From Gammaproteobacteria bacterium (GTDB taxonomy: Bacteria > Pseudomonadota > Gammaproteobacteria > Steroidobacterales > Steroidobacteraceae): a DNA stretch of 6,137 bases. How positions within the stretch are numbered: the first letter of the stretch is position 1; the number at the start of each line of letters is the position of its first letter. The position numbers were made by a program, and so were the translations under genes. Where the stretch lies: positions 1 to 6,137 of the forward strand of contig DAIDKA010000053.1 in the NCBI GenBank assembly GCA_027451085.1, given 5' to 3'. Below, piece by piece: positions 1 through 6,038 of the stretch. The notes below the pieces were generated by a model. That model ran no database searches. It saw only the letters and a list, made by a program, of their open reading frames with translations, and had not been told where the DNA came from.

Positions 1-2096
1 TCATCGGCGAAAACCGCAGCTTCGATCATGTGTTCGCCACCTACCAGCCCCGGCCGCTGAACGGCCAACCGCAGCAGATCATGAACCTGCTGAGCGAGGG
101 GATCATCAAACTGGACGGGAATGGGAACGCCATCCCCGGTCCGAACTTCTCCAAGGCCCAGCAGCTGGCGGCCACAGACAACGGTCCGACCGACGCCTTC
201 CTGCTCAATCCGCCCAGCACGCAGTACTCGGGCAACGTCCTGCCGCCGCCGCTGGTGGGCGGCGCCAAGGGTGCGCAGGGTTACTTCACCGGCGTCACCT
301 GCAGCAACAGCGGACTCACGGCTGCGCAGTGCGCGGAGCAGGTCGCCGAAGCCACGGAAAACGGCCTGCCCGATACCACCGACGCCAACGGCCTGACCTA
401 CTACCAGTCCCTGGTGGCCGGCGGCACCGGCCAGGCAAGCCACACGCCGGACCAGCGCATCACCAACATCAGCAGCCTGCCGGCCGGCCCGTTCCAGCTG
501 ACCAACACCACCAGCGCAGGCGAGGTCGGTGGCAGCACCGCCTTTGCGTACACCGACTACTCGGCCAGCCCCGTGCATCGCTTCTACCAGATGTGGCAGC
601 AGCTCAACTGCAACCCGCAAAGCGCCAGCCGCGAGAACCCCTCGGGTTGCAACGCCCGGCTGTTCTCCTGGGTCGAGAACACGGTCGGAGCCGGCACCGA
701 CGGTCTCGCTCAGCCCACGAATTTCAGCACCAGCTATGCCCCGGGGAAAACCACCACCGGCGAAGGCTCCTCGGCGCTGGGGTTCTACAACGTGCAGAAG
801 GGCGATGTGCCCTACTTCAAGTACCTGGCGGATCACTACGCCATGAGCGACAACTTCCATCAGTCCGTGAACGGCGGCACCGGCGCCAACCACATCATGC
901 TGGGGCACGGTGATGCCCTGTGGTTCAGCGTGCCGAACCTGCGGGATCCCCGGCACAACAGGCCTGCGGTTCCGCCGGACAACACGGCGGTCACCACCGG
1001 TCCCGCCGGCTACGGCGGCGTGGTCAGTGAGATCGAGAACCCGAATCCCGCCCCGGGTACCAACAACTGGTACACGCAGGACGGTTACGGCGAGGACTAC
1101 AACGAAGGCTACCCCCAGAGCGACTGGGTCACGGCCTCTCAACACGGCTCGGCCGTGATCTACGGCGGCGGCTCCTACAGCGAGTGCGCGGACAGCTCCC
1201 AGCCCGGCGTCGGCCCCATCGTCAAATACCTCGCCCGGCTGCACATCGATCCGCGCTGCGAGCCGGGTCACTACTACCTGCTGAACAACTACAACCCGGG
1301 CTACGAGGGTAACGGCGCCAATGCCTACACGGACACCAACCCGTCCAACACACCCTTCACCATCCCGCCCTCCACCGTCCCCAGCATCGGGGACAGCCTG
1401 ATCTCGGCCGACATCTCCTGGAAGTTCTACGGCGACCAGTGGAACAACTACGTCAACGACCCTTACCAGCTGAACTACAGCACGCCGGGACCGACGGCTG
1501 ATGAGTACTGCACGATCTGCAATCCGTTCCAGTACGACACCTCGATCATGGCCGACGACAAAATCCGCACGGCGCACATCCAGGACACTCTGAGCCTGTA
1601 CGCCGACATCAGCAACGGCACTCTGCCGGCAGTGTCCTTTGTCAAGCCGAGCGGTTTCGTGGACGGGCACCCGTCGTCCTCGAAGCTCGATCTCTTCGAA
1701 GGCTTCGTGCGCAAGATCGTGGACCAAGTGCAGGCATCCCCCTACGCTCGAGACACTGCGATCTTCATCACCGAGGACGAGGGCGGCGGTTACTACGACT
1801 CAGGCTATGTTCAGCCGCTGGACTTCTTCGGTGACGGCACCCGCATTCCGCTGATCGTGGTTGCGCCCCCGCAGTACCTGCGCGGCACGGGCTACATCTC
1901 CCACGACTACGGGGACCACGTGTCGATCCTGAAGTTCATCGAGCGCAACTGGGGTCTGCGTCCGGTGTCGCGCCGCAGTCGGGACAACTTCCCCGACCCG
2001 GTGACCGAGCCCGACAACCCCTACGTCCCGGTGAACAGCCCGGCGCTGGGCGACCTTTTCGATCTCTTCGACTTCGGTCCGCGGGATCGCTGGTAG
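1..2096 (+). CDS. Secreted phosphoesterase of the phospholipase C / AcpA acid phosphatase superfamily, 5'-truncated by the window
   Basis: Predicted extracytoplasmic metal-dependent hydrolase of phosphate esters, either a phospholipase C or an acid phosphatase. The reading frame is open from position 3, so the start and any signal peptide lie outside the window; 697 residues are visible. The first visible codons read IGENRSFDHVFATY, the N-terminal metal-binding signature of this family (Glu at 9-11, Asn at 12-14). An in-frame GTG at 30 falls inside that motif and is not the start. A central NGGTGANH segment (Thr at 879-881) matches the nucleophile loop, and TEDEGGGYYD (Asp-Glu at 1776-1781) with HDYGDH (1902-1919) form the C-terminal metal site. 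Eight cysteines fit a disulfide-bonded exported protein. The extra C-terminal domains of large haemolytic phospholipases C are absent: the protein ends about 58 residues after the DH motif. Substrate cannot be decided from sequence. Family assignment is firm. Confidence 0.93.
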   Translation, partial: IGENRSFDHVFATYQPRPLNGQPQQIMNLLSEGIIKLDGNGNAIPGPNFSKAQQLAATDNGPTDAFLLNPPSTQYSGNVLPPPLVGGAKGAQGYFTGVTCSNSGLTAAQCAEQVAEATENGLPDTTDANGLTYYQSLVAGGTGQASHTPDQRITNISSLPAGPFQLTNTTSAGEVGGSTAFAYTDYSASPVHRFYQMWQQLNCNPQSASRENPSGCNARLFSWVENTVGAGTDGLAQPTNFSTSYAPGKTTTGEGSSALGFYNVQKGDVPYFKYLADHYAMSDNFHQSVNGGTGANHIMLGHGDALWFSVPNLRDPRHNRPAVPPDNTAVTTGPAGYGGVVSEIENPNPAPGTNNWYTQDGYGEDYNEGYPQSDWVTASQHGSAVIYGGGSYSECADSSQPGVGPIVKYLARLHIDPRCEPGHYYLLNNYNPGYEGNGANAYTDTNPSNTPFTIPPSTVPSIGDSLISADISWKFYGDQWNNYVNDPYQLNYSTPGPTADEYCTICNPFQYDTSIMADDKIRTAHIQDTLSLYADISNGTLPAVSFVKPSGFVDGHPSSSKLDLFEGFVRKIVDQVQASPYARDTAIFITEDEGGGYYDSGYVQPLDFFGDGTRIPLIVVAPPQYLRGTGYISHDYGDHVSILKFIERNWGLRPVSRRSRDNFPDPVTEPDNPYVPVNSPALGDLFDLFDFGPRDRW

Positions 2097-2120
2097 CGGC
2101 CATAGGGTTCAGTCCGAACC

Positions 2121-2148
2121 GGGGCCGCCGCAAGGCGGCCCCTTTTTT
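2121..2148 (+). terminator. Rho-independent terminator of the phosphoesterase gene
   Basis: A perfect 9-bp GC stem (GGGGCCGCC pairing with GGCGGCCCC) closes on a GCAA loop of the stable GNRA type and is followed directly by six T residues. It begins 24 bases after the phosphoesterase stop codon. The T-run is only on the plus-strand side; the opposite side has no T-run after the stem, so it should act mainly on plus-strand transcripts and less on the convergent phosphatase gene. A weaker 5-bp hairpin (2106-2120, GGTTC/GAACC) abuts its 5' side. Confidence 0.93.
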
Positions 2149-2160
2149 CCGCCTCGATAT

Positions 2161-2958
2161 TCAGTTATCCACCAGCATCGCAAAGGTCAGCTTCGCCCCG
2201 CCCGGCTCGGGCACCACGGAGAAGCTCACGTTCTGCAGCGCCTCGATTCGCTCCAGCCGGCGGTTGATCGAAAAGTGCGCAGTGGCCATGCCGACCGCCG
2301 CGCCCGCCACGGTATCGGAGAACCAATGCTCATTGCCGTGCAGTCGCAGGTACATGACCGCGCTCGCGGTGCCGTAGCCGATGAAGCGCCGCAGCCAGCG
2401 ATAATCGTCATCGCCGGACTCGGCGAACACGGTGCCGATGGCGAACGCCACGCCCGTATGCATGGATGGGAAGGAAGCGCCGCCATCCCGCCAGGCGTTG
2501 TCATTCAGGGTCTGGTTGGGCCGCTCCCTGCCACCTGCGTATTTCATGGCCTCCAGGGTCATCGCCGAGAACAGCGAGGACTCGATCATGGAATACGACT
2601 CGCCCTTGCCGAATTCGTTGCCCGTGATCTCCGACACCAGCCAGGTACCCCCCAGCAGCGCCGCGGCGGGCAGGATGTCGCGCTTGGAATTGGGGTCCTG
2701 CCCCCCGTTGATCTGCGACGGCGAATTACCGGCGAAATGATCACGTACCTGCGTGTCCAGCGCGTGCGCCGCACCGATGGCGGCCAGCGTACCGCCGAAG
2801 TACATCCAGTCCTCCTCGTCCCAGCGCAGGGGCGAAGTGACGTACTGACCCAGATCGTGGAAGAAATCACCCGGCCCCAGGCCATCGGCCCGGCAGGGTA
2901 CGGACAACAGTGGCAGCGTGGCGGCCAGGGCCGCGATAATGGCTTTCCGGTTTAGCAT
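2161..2958 (-). CDS. Exported PAP2-family lipid phosphatase
   Basis: Predicted membrane-associated or periplasmic phosphatase that removes phosphate from a lipid phosphate such as phosphatidic acid or undecaprenyl pyrophosphate. With the ATG at 2958 the protein has 265 residues. An N-terminal stretch (MLNRK, then hydrophobic residues 6-21) looks like a Sec signal. Cys22 follows proline, so this is not a good lipobox. The three catalytic PAP2 motifs are present: K139-x6-RP (KYAGGRERP), PSMH (164-167) and R205-x5-H211-x3-D215. Motif 3 usually opens with Ser-Arg and here reads Leu-Arg; motif 2 has Met where Gly is usual. The last ~30 residues form a short strand-rich tail after the helical core. 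A TTG five codons upstream (2973) is possible, but ATG gives the more normal signal peptide. No strong Shine-Dalgarno is visible. The gene is convergent with the phosphoesterase and divergent from the kinase gene. Family is clear; substrate is not. Confidence 0.9.
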   Translation of the reverse strand: MLNRKAIIAALAATLPLLSVPCRADGLGPGDFFHDLGQYVTSPLRWDEEDWMYFGGTLAAIGAAHALDTQVRDHFAGNSPSQINGGQDPNSKRDILPAAALLGGTWLVSEITGNEFGKGESYSMIESSLFSAMTLEAMKYAGGRERPNQTLNDNAWRDGGASFPSMHTGVAFAIGTVFAESGDDDYRWLRRFIGYGTASAVMYLRLHGNEHWFSDTVAGAAVGMATAHFSINRRLERIEALQNVSFSVVPEPGGAKLTFAMLVDN

Positions 2959-2976
2959 GTCGTAGCTTAGCAATTA
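2959..2976. promoter_or_regulatory. 18-bp divergent start region between the PAP2 phosphatase and DgkA genes
   Basis: Only 18 bp separate the ATG codons of the two divergent genes, so neither gene can have a full promoter here and the promoters must reach into the opposite coding region. The area is AT-rich for this window (TTAGCAATTAAT). TTAGCA occurs twice, at 2952-2957 and 2967-2972. On the plus strand a GATAAT hexamer at 2935-2940, inside the phosphatase signal-peptide codons, could be a -10 box for the kinase gene, but no convincing -35 box accompanies it. Neither gene has a strong Shine-Dalgarno, so leaderless or short-leader translation is possible. This is inference. Confidence 0.45.
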
Positions 2977-3372
2977 ATGAACGGCACCAAAAACCAGCCC
3001 CTGTGGCGCCGGACGAATTTCGCCGTGGCTGGCCTCGCCGCCGCGGCCGCCTCCGAGCGCAGCCTGCGCGTCGAACTGGTCATGCTGGCCCTCGTCGTCG
3101 TCGCGCTGCTGCTGCTGCGCGTCGAGGCCGAATGGTGGGCTCTGGCCGGACTCGCCTGCGCCATGGTCGTGGCCACCGAGCTGGTCAACACCGCGGTCGA
3201 AAAGCTCTGTGACCACCTGCACCCCGCCTGGAATCCGCAAATCGGCGTCGTCAAGGACTGTGCGGCCGCTGCGGTGCTGCTGTCCTGCCTGGGCGCACTC
3301 GCGGTGGCGGCGGCCCTGGCGGTACACTTGTACCATCGCGGCCTGGCGCCCCTGCCTGCGTTCCTGCGTTGA
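2977..3372 (+). CDS. dgkA: DgkA-type diacylglycerol / undecaprenol kinase
   Basis: Small integral inner-membrane kinase, predicted to transfer phosphate from ATP to diacylglycerol (giving phosphatidic acid) or to undecaprenol. The 131-residue length is close to the ~120 of E. coli DgkA. Residues known to be essential in DgkA are all in register: E27, R31 and E33 in SERSLRVEL; E68, N71, E75 and D79 in ELVNTAVEKLCD; and K93-D94 in VVKDCAAAAVL. Three hydrophobic helices are seen at about 34-49, 53-75 and 95-117. The chosen ATG leaves a 14-residue polar lead-in before the first amphipathic helix, as in known members. Divergent from the PAP2 phosphatase gene with 18 bp between starts, which pairs two enzymes running opposite reactions on lipid phosphates. 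No good Shine-Dalgarno is visible. Whether the substrate is diacylglycerol (proteobacterial type) or undecaprenol (Gram-positive type) cannot be settled from sequence; the former is more likely. Confidence 0.93.
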   Translation: MNGTKNQPLWRRTNFAVAGLAAAAASERSLRVELVMLALVVVALLLLRVEAEWWALAGLACAMVVATELVNTAVEKLCDHLHPAWNPQIGVVKDCAAAAVLLSCLGALAVAAALAVHLYHRGLAPLPAFLR

Positions 3373-3385
3373 GACCCGGTACTTG

Positions 3386-3402
3386 ACTTTATGCCGCAAA
3401 GT
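3386..3402. promoter_or_regulatory. Candidate operator: ACTTT-N7-AAAGT dyad
   Basis: A perfect 5-bp inverted repeat, ACTTT and AAAGT, is separated by seven bases in the short gap between dgkA and the membrane-protein gene. The region is unusually AT-rich for this window. Its left arm overlaps TTGACT (3383-3388), a good -35 hexamer, but no -10 lies at normal spacing from it. Its position just ahead of an operon encoding a winged-helix regulator makes autoregulation an obvious hypothesis. A 5-bp dyad can arise by chance, so support is limited. Confidence 0.3.
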
Positions 3403-3424
3403 AATCCCGCCGGTCAACCCCCGA

Positions 3425-3430
3425 TATGAT
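3425..3430 (+). promoter_or_regulatory. Possible -10 hexamer for a leaderless membrane-protein/regulator transcript
   Basis: TATGAT matches the sigma-70 -10 consensus at five of six positions. A transcript from it would start at about 3437-3438, which coincides with the ATG at 3438. No Shine-Dalgarno precedes any of the three in-frame ATGs (3426, 3429, 3438), which would fit a leaderless message. The -35 position (around 3402-3407, TAATCC) is poor, so an activator would be needed. The hexamer overlaps the first two ATGs and could equally be a chance match. Confidence 0.22.
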
Positions 3431-3437
3431 GCGCAGC

Positions 3438-4064
3438 ATGGACTTCCACCGCGCCCTGGCCGAAATCAGCGCCCTGCGGGGCCAGATGGCGCGCAGCACA
3501 CAGTTCCGCGGCTACGGGCCTGCCACCATCGCGGCCACCGGCCTTCTGGGCCTGGGCACGGGCCTCGGGCAGGCACACCTCGTACCCCACCCGGCGCAGC
3601 ACATCGGCGCCTACCTTGCCCTGTGGATCGTCACGGCCGTCATGGCAGTCATCGCCATCGGCCTGGAAACGCTGCCCCGGACCTGGCGCGAACACCCGGC
3701 GCTGGCGCGGGAGATGATCCTGAGTGCGGCCATGCACTTCGTGCCGGCGATCACCGCCGGCGTCCTGCTGACCGTCGTGCTGCTGCACAGCGCGCCATTG
3801 TCTGTCTGGATGCTCCCCGGCTTGTGGCAGCTGATGTTCAGCCTGGGTGTGTTCTCCTCCTGCCAGCTGCTGCCGCGCGCGATGGCGGCCGTCGGCATCT
3901 GGTACTTCGCCTGCGGCCTTCTGATCCTCGCCACCGGCAACCCCGGCCTCACCCTGTCGGGACCCGCCATGGGCGTGCCCTTCGGCATCGGGCAGCTGCT
4001 CGTTGCTGCCATCCTGTACCGTGGATACCTGGAATACGATGAAGACCAGCAACCGGAAGCCTGA
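3438..4064 (+). CDS. Six-helix integral membrane protein of unknown function, paired with a winged-helix regulator
   Basis: I do not recognise a named family with known function. From the ATG at 3438 the protein has 208 residues. It opens with a charged amphipathic segment (MDFHRALAEISALRGQMARS) and a conserved-looking FRGYGPATIAATG segment, then about six hydrophobic helices at roughly 28-46, 57-76, 97-117, 126-146, 149-167 and 176-196, ending in a short acidic cytoplasmic tail (EYDEDQQPEA). No catalytic motif, transporter signature or cofactor site is apparent. Two further in-frame ATGs at 3426 and 3429 would add four or three residues; 3438 is chosen because MDF looks like a natural start, but no ribosome binding site decides it. 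The 3' end overlaps the next gene by 26 bases, so the two are almost certainly co-transcribed and translationally coupled. The pairing suggests a membrane sensor or a target of the regulator; this is inference. Confidence 0.85.
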   Translation: MDFHRALAEISALRGQMARSTQFRGYGPATIAATGLLGLGTGLGQAHLVPHPAQHIGAYLALWIVTAVMAVIAIGLETLPRTWREHPALAREMILSAAMHFVPAITAGVLLTVVLLHSAPLSVWMLPGLWQLMFSLGVFSSCQLLPRAMAAVGIWYFACGLLILATGNPGLTLSGPAMGVPFGIGQLLVAAILYRGYLEYDEDQQPEA

Positions 4065-4419
4065 CCCCCATCCGTTCGCCTATGCAGGCCTGGACCGGGT
4101 GATCCACGAGCGCGCCCGCCTCAGTGTGCTCAACGCCCTCGTGACCCATCCCCGGGGCCTGTCGTTCAGCATCATCCGCGAGCTGTGCGACCTCACCGAC
4201 GGCAACCTCAGCCGCCATCTTCAGGTGCTGAGCGAGGCGGGCCTGGTAAAGCTGTCCAAGGGCGCCGAGAGCAACCGTCCCCAGACCCTGTGCCGCATCA
4301 CGGTGCAGGGACGCCGCCGCTACCTCGACTATCTGGCCGTGCTGGAACAGATCGTGCGCGACGCCGGCGCCGCCATGGATGCGGCGGACGCCAGCGCCGA
4401 CTCCCTGGCACGCAGCTGA
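4039..4419 (+). CDS. Winged-helix transcriptional regulator (HTH_34 / ArsR-MarR-like)
   Basis: Small cytoplasmic DNA-binding regulator of 126 residues from the ATG at 4039. The domain spans about residues 20-108: HERARLSVLNAL (first helix), LSFSIIRELCDLTDGNLSRHLQVLSEAGLV (helix-turn-helix, recognition helix about 53-66), then a wing (about 70-90) with SNRPQTLCRITVQGRRRYLDYL leading into a long C-terminal helix, likely for dimerisation. The DGNLSRHL..L..AG pattern is characteristic of the winged-helix DNA-binding domain family HTH_34. No metal-binding cysteine motif typical of metal-sensing ArsR proteins is seen. The start lies inside the preceding membrane-protein gene (26-base overlap), with a weak GGA five bases ahead; a TTG at 4003 would extend it by 12 residues but deeper into that gene. 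It probably controls its own operon, with the dyad at 3386-3402 as a candidate site. The effector is unknown. Confidence 0.9.
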   Translation: MKTSNRKPDPHPFAYAGLDRVIHERARLSVLNALVTHPRGLSFSIIRELCDLTDGNLSRHLQVLSEAGLVKLSKGAESNRPQTLCRITVQGRRRYLDYLAVLEQIVRDAGAAMDAADASADSLARS

Positions 4420-4424
4420 AATCC

Positions 4425-4442
4425 CGTCGCGGCAGCGCGACG
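4425..4442. terminator. Hairpin between convergent genes, probable weak bidirectional terminator
   Basis: A perfect 7-bp inverted repeat (CGTCGCG / CGCGACG) with a 4-base loop fills most of the 25-bp gap between the stop of the regulator gene (4419) and the stop of the convergent lipoprotein gene (4445). No T-run follows on the plus strand, and on the minus strand only GGATTTC does, so intrinsic termination would be weak in either direction. It may instead protect 3' ends or assist factor-dependent termination. Confidence 0.5.
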
Positions 4443-4444
4443 CT

Positions 4445-6004
4445 TCAATGAGCGTCGAAGAAGGTCTTCACCGACCACAGGCAGAACGCCGGCACCAGCG
4501 GGGTGTGATAGCTCGCCAGCAGTGCGGCTTCACCACCGTCGGTGGCGCCACTGACAACAGCATCGGCCTCGACGGCGGCCGCCGCAGCCGCAAAGCCGTC
4601 TTTTTCATCCACATAGCTGTCGTTGGCCGTCGGCGCCGAATCGATATCCAGCACGGTCACCGGCCCCGCGGGCGGATTGGCGGCCCAGTAGTTCTGCAGC
4701 AGCGTGGTGTCGAAGAAAAACACCACCGGGTCGCGCTGACCTGCGCACAGCAGCAGCGGGAACGTCGGCCCCCAGTTGCGCAGGTCATTGGTCTTGAGAT
4801 CCTGCCGCAGGGCATTGCCGGGGCTGGCCGCAGTCACGCCGGAGGTGAGCGAGGGAAAGCCCCCGTCCGGGTTGGCTTGCTCGTCCTGCAGGTAGCTGAG
4901 CCGGTAGCTGTTGGTGATGAGGTAGTTCGACGCCGCGACCCCCTGCGCAAATACAACCGCGAGATCAGCAGGGGTGTTGGCAGGCGTCATCGACGCATAC
5001 TGCGCCGCCGGGGGCGTGCTGCTGAACAGCGCGTTCTGGGGCAGCAGGTTCTGCGAGTAGATCTGGCTGATCGAAGTGCTGCTGGGCAGCAGCCCCGGCA
5101 CACTGCCGTCGTAGGGCGAGGCGAACAGGTCGGAAGCCTGTGAATACAGGTTGCCGTAGGTGTTCTGGTAGCCGTTGGCCAGCATGCCGATGTTCAGCGT
5201 CGCGCTGCCGTTGACCTCCCCCATCAGGATGGCATCACCCAGCGCTGCGAGCGCATACGGCCCCGACATCGGCCCCGCGGCGCTGATGCTCTCCCCCGCA
5301 GCCTGCATGGCGCGCACCGCCGCCATTGCGACGTAGCCGCCCTGCGAATAGCCGGTGACGTAGAGCTTGCCGTTGTCCGTCACGCCGGTGTTGAGCGTTG
5401 GCAACGCGCTACGGGCGGCCGCCACCGCATCCATCATGTCATCAGCCTGCTGCGCCGCCACGAGGTAAGGATGGTAGGTCAGTGTGGAGGTGTCGTATCC
5501 CGCGTAGTTCGGAGCCACGACAGTGTAGCCCTGCGAGGCGAATACCGCGGCCAGCAGCAGGCCCTCGCTGCTGCCGCTGTTTCCCGACAGGACGGCAATG
5601 TTGTAGGTCTTGTCCGGAGAGGTGCCATGGGCGTATTCCACGATGGGACGCGCACCCTGGCAGGAGGAACCTGCCGGCACCATGACTGCCGCGGAGGCGG
5701 TGGTCGCCTCGGACCTGCCGCCGACCGTGCCGTACTCAATGTGATAGACGCTGACCGAACAGGTGGGCGAGTAATCCAGTGTCAGCAGCAGCTGGCCCAT
5801 GGAATCCGCGCCGAGCAACGTCAGCAGCTGCGCCGTGTTGTAGGTGGCCACCAGCGAGGAATTGATCAGCTGGCCACGCTGCGGGGTGGAGGTTCCACCC
5901 GCAGCACCTGCACCGACAGCGGCTGACGACGAACCGCCCATGCCACAACCCGCGATCCCGGTCAGGGCCAGGGCTGCCATCGGAACCATGAATGAACGGA
6001 ACAT
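4445..6004 (-). CDS. Lipoprotein alpha/beta hydrolase, secretory-lipase-like
   Basis: Predicted lipid-anchored serine esterase or lipase of the cell envelope, 519 residues. The N-terminus is a lipoprotein signal with a classical lipobox ending I17-A-G-C20; the residue after Cys20 is glycine rather than aspartate, predicting sorting to the outer membrane. A Gly/Ser/Ala-rich linker (about 21-45) follows. The alpha/beta-hydrolase core shows an HGT oxyanion segment (126-128), APNYAGYD (164-171), the nucleophile elbow GYSQG (218-222, Ser220), a likely acid Asp425 in GQRDP, and a likely catalytic His500 in YHTPLVP. The long region at about 250-400 would be the cap. This order resembles secretory lipase (LIP) and related bacterial lipases. 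The start is well supported: GGGAGG lies six bases upstream of the ATG. The gene follows a probable outer-membrane protein gene by 34 bp, so both are likely one operon. Substrate is unknown; ester hydrolysis is likely. Confidence 0.9.
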   Translation of the reverse strand: MFRSFMVPMAALALTGIAGCGMGGSSSAAVGAGAAGGTSTPQRGQLINSSLVATYNTAQLLTLLGADSMGQLLLTLDYSPTCSVSVYHIEYGTVGGRSEATTASAAVMVPAGSSCQGARPIVEYAHGTSPDKTYNIAVLSGNSGSSEGLLLAAVFASQGYTVVAPNYAGYDTSTLTYHPYLVAAQQADDMMDAVAAARSALPTLNTGVTDNGKLYVTGYSQGGYVAMAAVRAMQAAGESISAAGPMSGPYALAALGDAILMGEVNGSATLNIGMLANGYQNTYGNLYSQASDLFASPYDGSVPGLLPSSTSISQIYSQNLLPQNALFSSTPPAAQYASMTPANTPADLAVVFAQGVAASNYLITNSYRLSYLQDEQANPDGGFPSLTSGVTAASPGNALRQDLKTNDLRNWGPTFPLLLCAGQRDPVVFFFDTTLLQNYWAANPPAGPVTVLDIDSAPTANDSYVDEKDGFAAAAAAVEADAVVSGATDGGEAALLASYHTPLVPAFCLWSVKTFFDAH

Positions 6005-6010
6005 TGGATA

Positions 6011-6016
6011 CCTCCC
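6011..6016 (-). promoter_or_regulatory. Strong Shine-Dalgarno of the lipoprotein hydrolase gene
   Basis: On the minus strand GGGAGG stands six bases before the ATG at 6004 and fixes that start. A second GGAGG (minus strand, 6029-6033) lies 18 bases further upstream within a near-copy of the same sequence (GATACCTCC at 6007-6015 and GATATCCTCC at 6024-6033 on the plus strand). The second copy has no suitably placed start codon of its own. Confidence 0.8.
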
Positions 6017-6038
6017 TCGGTGAGATATCCTCCAATCC

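Noticed and set aside
30..2096. GTG at 30 as the start of the phosphoesterase gene
   Set aside because: The codons before it (3-29) read IGENRSFDH, the conserved N-terminal motif of the family, in the same frame. The gene therefore begins upstream of the window.
2161..2973. TTG at 2973 as the PAP2 phosphatase start
   Set aside because: The ATG at 2958 gives a cleaner signal peptide (positive MLNRK, then a hydrophobic core). The TTG adds MLSYD, has no Shine-Dalgarno, and brings the divergent starts to within 3 bp.
3383..3405. TTGACT (3383-3388) as the -35 box of a standard promoter
   Set aside because: At 16-18 bp spacing the -10 position reads TCCCGC or similar, and the TAAT at 3402 is only about 13 bases away, so no standard promoter is supported.
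3209..4042. 277-codon plus-strand open frame overlapping dgkA and the membrane-protein gene
   Set aside because: It is rich in Arg, Pro and His in the manner of an out-of-frame reading of GC-rich genes, spans two real genes and their gap, and shows no domain.
3414..4052. 212-codon minus-strand open frame opposite the membrane-protein gene
   Set aside because: Its composition (Gln, Gly, Arg and His rich) is that of an antisense shadow. The plus-strand frame encodes clear membrane helices and couples to the regulator gene.
4003..4419. TTG at 4003 as the regulator start
   Set aside because: It would add 12 residues with no winged-helix features and deepen the overlap with the preceding gene. 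The ATG at 4039 precedes the domain naturally.
4379..5143. 254-codon plus-strand open frame opposite the lipoprotein gene
   Set aside because: It is a low-complexity Arg/Gly-rich antisense reading of a gene with a clear lipobox and GYSQG motif; it has no recognisable motif of its own.
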